64,000 nt of DNA, from positions 1,922,001 to 1,986,000 of the forward strand of contig NZ_WKJQ01000001.1 in the NCBI RefSeq assembly GCF_009674625.1, written 5' to 3'. The position numbers and the translations under genes are program-made. Positions 43,300 to 52,535 of this stretch are shown here, one piece after another. Source of the stretch: Haloferax marinum (GTDB lineage Archaea > Halobacteriota > Halobacteria > Halobacteriales > Haloferacaceae). The notes beneath the pieces are model-generated. The model worked only from the letters and a program-made list of their open reading frames with translations. It was not told where the DNA came from and made no database searches. Position 1 is the first letter of the stretch; every line of letters begins with the position of its first letter.

Positions 43300-44544
43300 G
43301 TGGGGCGAAGGGACGTGTCACAGAACAGGAGTCCGTTCAGGGGAGTGTTGAAACGGCCACCGAGAATCGGGGGTGACGAAGGCGAGGACGTTCGCCATGC
43401 GACGTGGTTAGAACTGTTCTTCGACCTCGTCTTCGTCGTCGCGATCGCGGAACTCGGCAGTTATCTCCACCACCACTTGACGCTCAGGGGGGTGCTGGGC
43501 TTTGCAGGCCTCTTCCTGATGATTTGGTGGGTCTGGCTCGGGTTCAGCTATTACGCCGACCTCTTCGACACGGAGGACCTGTTCTCCCGACTCATGATGG
43601 TCGCCGCGATGTTCATCGTCATCTTCCTCGCCCAGACTGCCGACGACGCGCTCAATGGCGAGTCGTTCGCGTTTGGGCTCGCAGTGGTCGTCCTTCGGGC
43701 GATTATCACGCTGTTCTACTATCGTGCACAACACATCGAAGGTGCCGAAAAGCGGTTCGTTCAGTACTTCACACTCTCCAACGTGCTCACCACGGCTATC
43801 GTCGCGTTGTCGCTGTTCGTCCCCGAACCGGGGCGATTCGGACTCTGGGGTGCTGCGGTCGTCATCAGTCTCGGCGGTGCCTCCGTGATTTACACTGCCA
43901 CCGGTGCCGTGGTCAAGCAGTCGTCACACCTGCCCGAGCGGCTTGGACTCTTCACCATCATCGTTCTGGGTGAGACTGTCCTCGCCGTCTCGTTCGGGAC
44001 GTCGATTACGGACCCCGGACCCGAGACACTCATAATCGGAGCACTCGGCTTCCTGGTCGCCGTCTCGATGTGGTGGCTCTACTTCCGACATTTCGACGAA
44101 GCTCTCATCGACCGGATTCTCAATCCGACATCTGAATCCTGGCTCAATGCGCGACAGCGTGGATTGGTCTACACGTTCAGCCACTACTTCACACACATGG
44201 GAATCGTCGCCGGCGGGATTGGTATCATCATCTTGCTGGAGTCGTCGCTGACTGGCCATGCACCCGAACCTGGGGCAGTGGGCGTCGTGGGTGGAGGTGT
44301 CGCGTTGTTCCTTGTCGGCACGAGTCTCTGTCACCGGGCGATTCCACACAGCATCGACGGTCACGTGTTCAGGATTCGTCTGTTAGTCGCGGTTGCTCTG
44401 TTCCTCTACCCTGGTCTCGGTATCCAACTGTCTCCAATCGTCACTCTCGTACTCGTCGCAGGCTCGTTGCTCGCAGTCATCGCACTGGACTTCCGGGCTC
44501 CGCAAACAGCTACTCGTCAACTCGATGCCGACGCCGAACACTGA
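43300..44544 (+). CDS. LtrA (low temperature requirement protein A) family membrane protein
   Basis: A 414-residue protein with about twelve membrane segments. The LtrA signature is near the start: VRHATWLELFFDLVFVVAIAELGSYL, followed by WWVWLGFSYYADLFDTEDLFSRLMM and the central HLPERLGLFTIIVLGETVLAVSFG. The family is widespread in bacteria and haloarchaea but its biochemical role is unclear. The GTG start has a TATA-like attata about 31 nt upstream; a second GTG lies five codons later. Confidence 0.87.
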   Translation: MGRRDVSQNRSPFRGVLKRPPRIGGDEGEDVRHATWLELFFDLVFVVAIAELGSYLHHHLTLRGVLGFAGLFLMIWWVWLGFSYYADLFDTEDLFSRLMMVAAMFIVIFLAQTADDALNGESFAFGLAVVVLRAIITLFYYRAQHIEGAEKRFVQYFTLSNVLTTAIVALSLFVPEPGRFGLWGAAVVISLGGASVIYTATGAVVKQSSHLPERLGLFTIIVLGETVLAVSFGTSITDPGPETLIIGALGFLVAVSMWWLYFRHFDEALIDRILNPTSESWLNARQRGLVYTFSHYFTHMGIVAGGIGIIILLESSLTGHAPEPGAVGVVGGGVALFLVGTSLCHRAIPHSIDGHVFRIRLLVAVALFLYPGLGIQLSPIVTLVLVAGSLLAVIALDFRAPQTATRQLDADAEH

Positions 44545-44642
44545 CGCACCGAGACCAACGAACAGACGGCCACAGGCGTCGGGTTGGCCGCCCGAGGCTG
44601 TCGGAGTCACGCTTTTGCTCAGAAATGACGTCTCTAGTACGT

Positions 44643-45047
44643 ATGAACACGCATCGTACAGGGCAGGAAATCCCGTCCGAAGTCGAAGAACTCCTCACGG
44701 GCGAGTTGGTCGTCGCTCACTTGGCAACCTGTGCCGACGGTCGACCCCACTCAGCCCCACTCTGGTACCGATACGAGGACGGTGTCGTCGAGATACTCAC
44801 GACGGGAGTCAAACTCGCGAACATCCAGAAGAATCCTCACGTGTCGATATCGATGGAACAGGACCACGACGGCATCCCCGAGTGGATGGTCACTATCCGC
44901 GGAACAGCGACGCTCGTCGAAGACGAAGACGAAATTCGGGAAGCCAATACACGAATCAACCGAAAGTACGGTGTCGATGACGACGCGTGGTCGGAGAACG
45001 TCCTCGTCCGAATCGATGTCGGGTCTGTCGCCTACCGGACGTACTGA
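44643..45047 (+). CDS. PNPOx-like FMN-binding protein
   Basis: A 134-residue split-barrel flavin protein of the pyridoxamine 5'-phosphate oxidase-like superfamily. The core is ELLTGELVVAHLATCADGRPHSAPLWYRYEDGVVEILTTGVKLANIQKNPHVSISMEQD, the usual FMN or F420 binding region. It could reduce small quinones or other substrates, or be a plain flavin carrier. An in-frame ATG six codons upstream is less likely because it precedes the conserved length. It stands alone and converges on the DsrE gene. Confidence 0.8.
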   Translation: MNTHRTGQEIPSEVEELLTGELVVAHLATCADGRPHSAPLWYRYEDGVVEILTTGVKLANIQKNPHVSISMEQDHDGIPEWMVTIRGTATLVEDEDEIREANTRINRKYGVDDDAWSENVLVRIDVGSVAYRTY

Positions 45048-45118
45048 CCTCTTTTTGCAGTAGGCCCGTACCGTCGGCGTTCGTGTGTGTCGTCGGCGTT
45101 CGTGTCTTGCAGTGAGTG

Positions 45119-45469
45119 CTACGGCGCTTTGATGTATCCGAACCCTTCGTCTTGGAGTCGTGCGAGTGCGCCGGACCCAGAGGGGACGCTCTCGACCCCA
45201 GGGAGCAACTCGTCGTCGGATATCCCCATCCCTCGAAGTGCGTTCCGGCAGACGAGCAGGGTAACCCCCCACTCTTGGAGTTCTTCGACCATCTCCCGTT
45301 TCGACGCAGTCGCCTCGACGAACATTCGGACACCAGCCCCGTTTGCAACCACCGTCACCTCGTCGCCCGGTTCGGAAACGCTCTCGTCGTACAGCATGTT
45401 CAGCGTGTTCACCATGGCGTGCTCCTGGTCCCCCGGATTCTGTGCAGACACGTGAACCACGGTCTTCAT
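45119..45469 (-). CDS. DsrE/DsrF-like sulfur-relay family protein
   Basis: A 116-residue alpha/beta protein starting MKTVVHVSAQNPGDQEHAMVNTLNMLYDE. The stretch VTVVANGAGVRMFVEATASKREMVEELQEWGVTLLVCRNALRGMGISDDELLPGVESVPSG is typical of DsrE-like proteins. Cys in LLVCRNAL is at the position of the sulfur-carrying cysteine of the family. It may bind sulfane sulfur. The ferritin-like gene upstream is on the same strand 88 nt away and could be in the same transcript. Confidence 0.82.
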   Translation of the reverse strand: MKTVVHVSAQNPGDQEHAMVNTLNMLYDESVSEPGDEVTVVANGAGVRMFVEATASKREMVEELQEWGVTLLVCRNALRGMGISDDELLPGVESVPSGSGALARLQDEGFGYIKAP

Positions 45470-45557
45470 AAGAGAGAGACGACGCCCATCGGCATAGGAG
45501 TAGAGTGTGCGAGAGTCGTCGCGTACGAGAGTCGTCGTGTTCGAGAGCGTACGATGG

Positions 45558-46658
45558 TCACCCGGTCGTGAGAGGAGGTCTCGTCTGTAGACTCTCTACG
45601 ACACCGTTGAGTTGGACTAGTTCGCCCGTCTCTCTGGCGACAGTGGTCGTCAGTCCCCGAATCTGCGCCCACGGTGTCGACGAATCGTCGAAGCGATAGA
45701 ACTCGAACGTCGGTGCTGCATGGGTTTCGCTGGTCTCGGACGCTGGCCGACTCGTCAGGTACCGGGCCAACGGGGACAGCATACCGGACATGACTGTGTA
45801 GAGGTCACGGACCAGCGCGTCCTTGGTGTCTCTGTCGGTTGTCGTGTACAGTTCGTCCATGAGGACGTACGTGTAGCTGTACGCCGCGTTGAACAGGTCA
45901 GAGACGGGGTGTAACGCTGGGTCGAAGTCGTCCGTCGTCGGGTTCTCTAAGACGGGGCGCACCTCCCCGAGGTGGTAGGTCCCGTTCGCGATTGCCTTGA
46001 ACTTGTAGTAGTGGGTCATCTCGTGGTGTGAGGGGTCTGCCCAGTGTTCGTCCCGCAGTCCCTCTCCTTGATGGATGACCGTCTCGATGGCTCGACGGGC
46101 GCTTTCGATGTCCTCGATTGGGTGGAGACCGCCACTGTCGGTTTCGTCGAACTCGACTGGTGCGTAATAGCCTGGATGCAGCATCTGCCGTTCGACCTGT
46201 GGGTCGTCGAACAGGCTTCCGTCGTCGTCGAGTCGTTCGATTGCCTCTTCGATTGCGAGATAGAACTGCCCGATGGTCTCGTAGTTGTCGTCTTCTGGAA
46301 CTGCACCGACTGCCCCTGGATGTTCGATTGGCATGCAGACCCGCTCGATAAAGTCAGGGCTACATCGCTCGAGGTTCATCCGAATCGGGGGGTCGTGGTG
46401 GGGGAGGTCCATCGGGTACGAGGGGAGGACGCTCTCGTCGTAGAACCGCGGGTTGCCGCCGACGGCGACCACGAGGTTGGCAGCGAGTGCTGTGTGAAGC
46501 ATCTCCTCGACGACGACGCTCCGGATGAGTTTGTACGGGTCAGAGCCGTTGTCGTCGATGGAGTACATCGCATAGAGGTAGGTCGGAACCGTCGAAAGTT
46601 CGACCTGCATCGCCCACTGGAGGTGTTCTGTAAGCGCTGTTCGTGTCTCGATAGCCAT
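45558..46658 (-). CDS. Ferritin-like domain protein (VioB/iminophenylpyruvate-synthase-like)
   Basis: A 366-residue helical protein. The N-terminal half (AIETRTALTEHLQWAMQVELSTVPTYLYAMYSI...VVVEEMLHTALAANLVVAVGG) is the ferritin-like domain of the pfam12902 type, with Glu and ExxH residues that can hold a di-iron or heme site. In the middle, HHEMTHYYKFKAIANGTY gives a further metal-binding helix. Related domains are found in violacein-pathway VioB, but nothing here suggests pigment synthesis. It lies directly downstream of the CDGSH protein gene, a pairing that suggests iron or redox partnership. Confidence 0.78.
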   Translation of the reverse strand: MAIETRTALTEHLQWAMQVELSTVPTYLYAMYSIDDNGSDPYKLIRSVVVEEMLHTALAANLVVAVGGNPRFYDESVLPSYPMDLPHHDPPIRMNLERCSPDFIERVCMPIEHPGAVGAVPEDDNYETIGQFYLAIEEAIERLDDDGSLFDDPQVERQMLHPGYYAPVEFDETDSGGLHPIEDIESARRAIETVIHQGEGLRDEHWADPSHHEMTHYYKFKAIANGTYHLGEVRPVLENPTTDDFDPALHPVSDLFNAAYSYTYVLMDELYTTTDRDTKDALVRDLYTVMSGMLSPLARYLTSRPASETSETHAAPTFEFYRFDDSSTPWAQIRGLTTTVARETGELVQLNGVVESLQTRPPLTTG

Positions 46659-46684
46659 AGTCAATCAATCGACAACAAGAAGCA

Positions 46685-46933
46685 TCAAGATAGAGGGTGG
46701 GACACCACAGTCGAACTGGGGTCTTCGTGTCTCTCCCTCGTGTGTTCTGCCACTCGGTCGTGTTCTCGAAGCGCGGCGTCCAACGAGGCGGCCAATAGTT
46801 GCTCTGTACACTTCCGAACTCCGTCACCACGAGGGACGATGACCAGCGCTTCGGCACCGACCGAGCACCGTCTGATGGGCGGCCTCCAGGGGTTCTGGTC
46901 GACCCCTTCAGTCGTCGTCTGTCCTAAACCCAA
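46685..46933 (-). CDS. Possible small ORF between CDGSH and ferritin-like genes
   Basis: An open frame of 82 codons whose second half reads like a soluble helical protein (VGAEALVIVPRGDGVRKCTEQLLAASLDAALREHDRVAEH) with codon use similar to its neighbours. Its 5' end overlaps the last 26 nt of the CDGSH gene, so a start inside the frame is also possible. It matches no family I know. The alternative is that the stretch is a leader of the ferritin-like gene. Confidence 0.3.
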   Translation of the reverse strand: MGLGQTTTEGVDQNPWRPPIRRCSVGAEALVIVPRGDGVRKCTEQLLAASLDAALREHDRVAEHTRERHEDPSSTVVSHPLS

Positions 46934-47564
46934 TCTTCACGTGTGTGTTGTCACAGAACGGCTTGTTCTGCGACCCGCCACAGCGACAGAGCCAGGCGTC
47001 GCCAGCGTGATACGATGACCCGTCGTCTTGGCCGACTATCTCGAACGCTCCTTCGACGTGGAGTGGGCCGTCGTGTGTCGGTATCACCGAAAGCTCTCGG
47101 TCTGTCGACCCATCGGATTCGTGGCCCTCACTGACTGTTCCCGGTGCCTCGAAGTCCACGTCGAGGTGACTGTTGTCGCAGAGGGGCTTGTTCGCCGACG
47201 CACCACAGCGACACAACGCGATACGCGTGTCCGAGAGCAACACCGTCTCGTCTTCGTCGGTAATCTCGACGTCTCCACGGACGTAGAGTGGACCATCGTG
47301 GCTGACTTCGACGGTGTTCTCGTTGGGAGGTGTCTCTTCCCACCCTCCGTCTTTCCGCTCGAAGTGTAGCGCGCCCGTCGGACACTTCGTGATGACTGCC
47401 GCGAGGTCGTCTGCATCGGCGTTATCTGGCCGAATCCAGGGGCGCTCGTCGGGGTCGAACACGGTTGGAAGCCCCTTGACGCATTCACGTGCGTGGATAC
47501 ACCGTTTCACGTCGTACTGTACCGTGACGTCCGACCCCTCGTACTCGTGTACGTCCTGTTCCAT
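46908..47564 (-). CDS. Three-cluster iron-sulfur protein: Fer4-type domain plus two CDGSH domains
   Basis: A 218-residue cytoplasmic Fe-S protein. The N-terminus resembles the divergent 4Fe-4S (Fer4_19) domain, with Cys22, Cys28 and Cys61 (RCIHARECVKGLP and TKCPTGALHF). Two CDGSH/mitoNEET-type domains follow. The first has C118-x-C120, C129 and H133 (LCRCGASANKPLCDNSH); the second has C193-x-C195, C204 and H208 (LCRCGGSQNKPFCDNTH). Each CDGSH motif holds a 2Fe-2S cluster with three Cys and one His. A role in electron transfer or iron storage with the ferritin-like neighbour is inference. Confidence 0.9.
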   Translation of the reverse strand: MEQDVHEYEGSDVTVQYDVKRCIHARECVKGLPTVFDPDERPWIRPDNADADDLAAVITKCPTGALHFERKDGGWEETPPNENTVEVSHDGPLYVRGDVEITDEDETVLLSDTRIALCRCGASANKPLCDNSHLDVDFEAPGTVSEGHESDGSTDRELSVIPTHDGPLHVEGAFEIVGQDDGSSYHAGDAWLCRCGGSQNKPFCDNTHVKIGFRTDDD

Positions 47565-47801
47565 ACATGTTAACGGGTTGCAAACACGATAATACCATAA
47601 CTAGCACCGGTGTTCGTCGCTCTGTGATGTGGACGTGTTAGACAATGTAGGGCAGTTCGCCGTGTTCTCCGAAAATAGGTTGAGTCTCTTGTCGAACGAT
47701 TTTCTAACCGAGTGCGGACTCGACCGTCGGAAGTATCAACCTACCAGATTATCCGCTCCGGGACACATAAGCCACCGCGTGGTGACGCTCCGTGTAGATT
47801 G

Positions 47802-50036
47802 ATGGACGCTTCGCCGACAGGTCGGTGTGGATACACGTACGCTCCTGACCACGAGATGGGGGTGGCATCCCTTCGACAGAGTTGTTGTTATCGTGAGTCT
47901 CTCCCGGACGATGACCACTGTGCGTGGCACGCCGACCCCGAGGAGACTGACTACAAGACGGTCGGGACGCTACAAGATGCCCGTACGCCGCCGGATGTTC
48001 GCGAACAGACGCACGGCGTGGGCGAGTTGCTGGATGGGGCGGTGCTACGTGGAGTGGGTGTGGGCGACAAACTCTCGTTCGAGGAGACGTCGCTTCGGGG
48101 CGCTGACTCCAGCGGCGTAGACCTCACTGCTGCTAACCTGTCCGGGGCCAACCTGTTCGGTGCTAACCTCACCGAGGCCGACCTGTCCAGGGCCGACCTC
48201 ACCGATGTCGATCTGAGAGAAGCCAACCTTACTGACGCCGACCTGAGAGAGGTTGACCTCAGCGATGCTTCCCTGTTGATGGCCGACCTCACCGATGCCA
48301 CCCTTTCGAGGGCAGATCTCACCGACGTCGATCTGGTTGGCGCCGACCTCACCGACGCCTCCCTGTTGATGGCCGACCTCACTGGTGCCTACTTGGGAGA
48401 GGCGGACCTCACCGGAGCAACTCTGGGGGAAGCGGACCTCACCGACGCTTCCCTGTCCGGGGCCGACCTCACTGGTGCCTACTTGGGAGAGGCGGACCTC
48501 ACCGACGCCTCCCTGTCCAGGGCCGACCTCACTGGTGCCTACTTGGGAGAGGCGGACCTCACCGGAGCAACTCTGGGGGAAGCGGACCTCACCGACGCGC
48601 TCTCGTTCGGGGCCAACCTTACCGGAGCCGACCTGGAGACGGCCGATCTCAACGGGGTTGACCTGGGGGCGGCCGACCTCACCGACGCCGACCTGAGAGA
48701 AGTCGACCTCATCGACGCCGATCTGATTGGGGCCGACCTTATCGACGCCAATTTGAGAGATGCCAAACTCACCCACGCCAACTTGAGAGGCTCCGACATA
48801 ACCGACGCCGACCTGATTGGGGCCAACCTCACCGGCGCCCTCCTGACCGGCGCCGACCTCACTGATGCCAACTTGAGAGAGGCCGACCTCACCGAGGCCG
48901 ACGTGTATAGGGCAAACCTCACTGACACTGACCTAGAAGAGGCTAACCTCACCAGCGCCTCCCTGAGAGAGGCCAACCTCACAGACACCAACCTATCTGG
49001 AGCAGACCTCACCGACGCCGACCTGTTGGCCACCAACCTCACCGACGCTAATTTCGACGGGGCACTACTTCGGGATGCGTCTCTCCCATCGGGGCCTGTA
49101 CTCGCGAGTGCGATTCTCACCGAAACCGACTTGGAGGGACAGGACCTTCGAGACGAGGACCTCTCGGGGGCCAATCTATCGAAATCGAACCTCACAGACG
49201 CGGACCTGAGTGGCGCAGACCTCTCTGGGGCGAACCTCGAACGCGCACTGTTGAACCGGGCGGACCTGTTCGACACACGACTCGCGGGCGCTCGTCTCGA
49301 AGGGGCCGTCTTCGGCGACGTGCAAATCAACGAAGGGACGTTCGAGAAGATGTCTGCGGTATCCGACTCCGACGAGACCGGGTGGAGTCTCACCGACCGC
49401 CTCGAACGAATCGTTCTGGGTCCGACCGGAACAGACGAGTGTCGCTGTGTCTACGACCCCGCGAGTCGCTACGACCTCTCCGAGACCGAGGACGTTTCGA
49501 GCGGTCCTGACGACGGGGGTTCCGACGAGCGAGCAGACGACCCCGAAGTCCGGGCGGGCGGCGTCTACCGTCAGTTCGAACGACTGGCGGCCGACAACGC
49601 CCTGCCCGAGTGGCAACGACGGTTCTTCGTCCTCCGGCAGGACATGCAGACGCGGCAGGCGACCGGACTAGAGTACGGATTCGCGCTACTCCAGCGCGCG
49701 CTGTTCGGGTACGGTGAAAGCTTCGGTCGCGTCGTCGGGTGGTCGGGGGCAGTCGTCGGACTGTTCTCGGTTGTCTACCTGCTGGGCGGGTGGGTTCACC
49801 CAGTCGAACCCGACGGTGGCCTCGGCCGTGCAGTGTCGTGGACCCAACTTCCTGGTGACCCGAGTGTCCTTTGGGAGAGTCTCTACTACAGCACGCTGAC
49901 GTTCACGGCGCTGGGCTTCGGCGACTTCCGCCCGGTCGGAACGATTGGACAGTTCCTGACCATCCTCGAGACTGCGAGTGGCGCGCTCTTACTCGCCCTC
50001 CTCGTGTTCGTGCTCGGTCGACGAGCGGCGAGATAA
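47802..50036 (+). CDS. Pentapeptide-repeat potassium-channel-like membrane protein
   Basis: A 744-residue protein. A Cys/His-containing N-terminus (RCGYTYAPDHEMG...SCCYRESLPDDDHCAWHAD) comes first. Then about 85 tandem pentapeptides of the A(D/N)LxX type span roughly residues 90-510, predicting a right-handed quadrilateral beta helix. A soluble linker and a C-terminal two-helix pore follow: WSGAVVGLFSVVYLLGGWV, a pore helix with filter-like TLTFTALGFGDF, and a last helix TASGALLLALLVFVLG. GFGD replaces the classic GYGD of potassium channels. The ATG before the Cys/His region was chosen; a further 30 in-frame codons upstream look non-coding. Confidence 0.85.
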   Translation: MDASPTGRCGYTYAPDHEMGVASLRQSCCYRESLPDDDHCAWHADPEETDYKTVGTLQDARTPPDVREQTHGVGELLDGAVLRGVGVGDKLSFEETSLRGADSSGVDLTAANLSGANLFGANLTEADLSRADLTDVDLREANLTDADLREVDLSDASLLMADLTDATLSRADLTDVDLVGADLTDASLLMADLTGAYLGEADLTGATLGEADLTDASLSGADLTGAYLGEADLTDASLSRADLTGAYLGEADLTGATLGEADLTDALSFGANLTGADLETADLNGVDLGAADLTDADLREVDLIDADLIGADLIDANLRDAKLTHANLRGSDITDADLIGANLTGALLTGADLTDANLREADLTEADVYRANLTDTDLEEANLTSASLREANLTDTNLSGADLTDADLLATNLTDANFDGALLRDASLPSGPVLASAILTETDLEGQDLRDEDLSGANLSKSNLTDADLSGADLSGANLERALLNRADLFDTRLAGARLEGAVFGDVQINEGTFEKMSAVSDSDETGWSLTDRLERIVLGPTGTDECRCVYDPASRYDLSETEDVSSGPDDGGSDERADDPEVRAGGVYRQFERLAADNALPEWQRRFFVLRQDMQTRQATGLEYGFALLQRALFGYGESFGRVVGWSGAVVGLFSVVYLLGGWVHPVEPDGGLGRAVSWTQLPGDPSVLWESLYYSTLTFTALGFGDFRPVGTIGQFLTILETASGALLLALLVFVLGRRAAR
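48371..48598 (+). repeat. Recently duplicated block inside the pentapeptide-repeat coding region
   Basis: Bases 48371-48448 and 48521-48598 are identical over 78 nt, at a spacing of exactly 150 nt (50 residues). A third partial copy at 48461-48508 has the same 5' 40 bases. The identity extends to third codon positions, so the array has expanded recently by in-frame duplication. Confidence 0.9.
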
Positions 50037-50205
50037 CCCTGTTCGGCCAACCGGACGAACTCCTGATTTTCTCTGCAAGGGACGTAACAGCGGCCTCTCA
50101 TTCCTGAAACCGGCTGGAATGCGTCGTGGTGAGTAACAGAGTTGGATTAATCTCTTCGGTGTCTGTCGATTTGGTCTCTGTTTCCCTCGACTCACTTGGA
50201 CGCCC

Positions 50206-50236
50206 CCCCGCCGTTCATGACGTCGTTGCGGCGGGG
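50206..50236. terminator. Strong hairpin between channel gene and acs
   Basis: CCCCGCCG and CGGCGGGG form an 8-bp all-GC stem around a 15-nt loop between the two convergent genes. It can end transcription of either, although no T-run follows it directly. Confidence 0.5.
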
Positions 50237-50296
50237 TACGAGAGTTGGTTCAGTTCCACACGACGGTCAGAACGTGCCTCACTGTGTGCCGACTCG

Positions 50297-52288
50297 TCAC
50301 GCGCCCTGTACTTGTCTGCGTATCTGTTCGGGGACGCTCGGGTCCTCGAGTGTGGTCGTGTCGCTGAGTTCTCTATCGTTGCTGATGTCGGAGAGCAGTC
50401 GTCTCATGATTTTCCCGCTCTTGGTGTACGGCAGCGCATCGACGAACTCGACGTGGGCGGGGCGGGCGAACTTCCCGATGCCCTCTGCAACAGAGGCAAC
50501 GACGGCCTCTCGAAGGTCGTCAGAAGGTTCCACTCCTTCTTTCAGAACCACGTAGGCGTCCGGAACCTGTCCCTTCACGGGGTCGTCCCGAGCGACGACG
50601 GCGGCCTCTGCGACTGCCGGCACCTCGACGATGGTACTCTCTAACTCCATACTTCCCAGCCGATGGCCGGAGACGTTCATCACGTCGTCGAGCCGACCGA
50701 GAATCCGGAAGTAGCCGTCTGCGGCTTCGACCGCCCCGTCTCCCGTCCGGTAGATCCAATCGTCCATGTTTCGGCTCTCGAGGTCGGAGAACTTCTCCCA
50801 GTACTCGCTGATGTACCGTTCGTCGTCACCGTAGAGCGTCTGGAGGATGCCCGGCCACGGACGGGTCAAGACGAGGTTGCCTGCCGTCCCGGTTCCTGGT
50901 TCGATTTCGTTCCCGTCGTCGTCGAGAACCGTCGCCTGGATACCCGGCATCGGGTGTCCGACGCTTCCGGGTTTCATATCCGCGAGTGCGGGGAGGTTGC
51001 TCATCACCACCCCACCCGTCTCGGTCTGCCACCACGTGTCGATGATGACGGTGTCCCCACGGCCGACGTGGTCGTAGTACCACCGCCAGACCTCGGGTTG
51101 GATCGGTTCGCCGACGCTGACCAGTAGTTTGAACTCGAAGTCGTACGGCTCGAGGTGGGTCTCACCCCACTTCATGAACATCCGTACGGCGGTCGGAGAG
51201 GTGTGGAAGATGTCGACGGCGTGCTTCTCGGCCAGTTCCCAGATGTACCCTTTGTGCGGGTGGTCAGGCGCTCCTTCGTACATCATCGACGTCGCGCCCA
51301 GGAGGAGGGGCCCGTAGACCATGTACGAGTGACCGGTAATCCAACCGATGTCGGCCAGACACCAGTAGGTGTCCGTCGAGTGGATGTCGAAGAGGTACTT
51401 CGACGTGCCGGCGACGTAACTGAGATACCCGCCAGTCCCGTGTTGAGCACCTTTCGGTTTCCCCGTCGTCCCGCTGGTGTACATCAAAAAGAGGATGTCG
51501 TCGGACGCCCGCGGAACTGGCTCGACGTGGGCACCACGGTACTGCGACCGGACGTCTTCGACGACGACGTCGCGCCCCTCGACGATCTTCGTTTCGGGGT
51601 GGAGTTCTTTCTCTCGCTGGAGGACGAACACGGTGTCGACGTCGACGCTCGCCTGCTCGACGGCCTCGTCGGCCTTCTGTTTGTGGTCGAGGAACTTCCC
51701 GCGTCTGTAGTAGCCGTCGATGGTCACGAGATATCGGCTGTTGGCGTCGTCTAGTCGATTCGCGAGCGCCGCTGCCGTGAACCCACCGAACACCACACTG
51801 TGGGGCGCGCCGATTCTGGCCGCAGCGAGCATCCCAATCGGGAGTTCCGGAATCACCGGGAGATGAAACGTGACGACGTCGTCGGCCCCGATACCGGCGT
51901 CTCGGAACATCGCAGCGAACTCGTTGACCTCGCGGTAGAGGTCCTGATAGGCCAGTCGTCGGCTATCTCCTGGCTCGCCCTCCCAGATAATCGCCGTCTT
52001 GTCGCGGTGTGCGTCGAGGTGACGGTCGATACAGTTGTACGAGGCGTTGAGTTTGCCTCCGACGAACCAGTCGTAAAACGGCGGATTACTGGCGTCCAGA
52101 ACGTCGGTCCAGTGTTCGTCCCAGTCGAGGAGTTCGGCGTACTCTTCGAACCCGTCGGGGAACTCGTCGAATCGGTCGTACACTGACCGGTCGCTGACGT
52201 TTGCCTGTCCGATGAACTCCGGGTTCGGACTGTAATACTCCTCTTCTGCAAGTCGTGCTTCGATGGTAGAACGTTCTTCGTGTGACAT
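50297..52288 (-). CDS. acs: Acetyl-CoA synthetase (AMP-forming)
   Basis: A 663-residue enzyme that makes acetyl-CoA from acetate, ATP and CoA through acetyl-adenylate. It shows the ACS N-terminal domain, GYYRRGKFLDHKQKADEA, the P-loop-like YTSGTTGKPKG near residues 270-280, DTWWQTETGG (the acetyl-pocket motif with the Trp pair) and YRTGDGAVEAADGYFRILGRLDDVMNVSGHRLG. The near C-terminal PYTKSGKIMRR holds the catalytic Lys at about 626 that is acetylated in bacteria. An AT-rich TATA-like element lies about 30 nt upstream. The length is normal for the family. Confidence 0.95.
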   Translation of the reverse strand: MSHEERSTIEARLAEEEYYSPNPEFIGQANVSDRSVYDRFDEFPDGFEEYAELLDWDEHWTDVLDASNPPFYDWFVGGKLNASYNCIDRHLDAHRDKTAIIWEGEPGDSRRLAYQDLYREVNEFAAMFRDAGIGADDVVTFHLPVIPELPIGMLAAARIGAPHSVVFGGFTAAALANRLDDANSRYLVTIDGYYRRGKFLDHKQKADEAVEQASVDVDTVFVLQREKELHPETKIVEGRDVVVEDVRSQYRGAHVEPVPRASDDILFLMYTSGTTGKPKGAQHGTGGYLSYVAGTSKYLFDIHSTDTYWCLADIGWITGHSYMVYGPLLLGATSMMYEGAPDHPHKGYIWELAEKHAVDIFHTSPTAVRMFMKWGETHLEPYDFEFKLLVSVGEPIQPEVWRWYYDHVGRGDTVIIDTWWQTETGGVVMSNLPALADMKPGSVGHPMPGIQATVLDDDGNEIEPGTGTAGNLVLTRPWPGILQTLYGDDERYISEYWEKFSDLESRNMDDWIYRTGDGAVEAADGYFRILGRLDDVMNVSGHRLGSMELESTIVEVPAVAEAAVVARDDPVKGQVPDAYVVLKEGVEPSDDLREAVVASVAEGIGKFARPAHVEFVDALPYTKSGKIMRRLLSDISNDRELSDTTTLEDPSVPEQIRRQVQGA

Positions 52289-52535
52289 CACCGACCACCC
52301 TGGTAAAATTCGTCATCAATAATCATAAACATGGACGCAGAGGGCTAAGCTGGGGTCTGTCCACCTGTCGCTCCCGAAATCGACTGCGATGAGGAGTCTC
52401 GGTACGACGGCGCGTTCCCACTTGCCTGTCCGGTGAGTCCACACTCGGTGGTGCTTCGGGGCAGGAGGGGTCGAAGAACGAATAACCTTCACGAAAGAAG
52501 ATTACATATATATTTCCAGCCTTAATACCAGTGGA

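Noticed and set aside
48120-49080. Regular short repeats that could suggest a CRISPR array
   Set aside because: The period is 15 nt, in frame and coding, with no distinct spacers or cas genes.
48045-49393. Repeat-rich minus-strand frames over the pentapeptide region
   Set aside because: They mirror the 15-nt periodicity of the sense gene; the pentapeptide protein explains the repeats.
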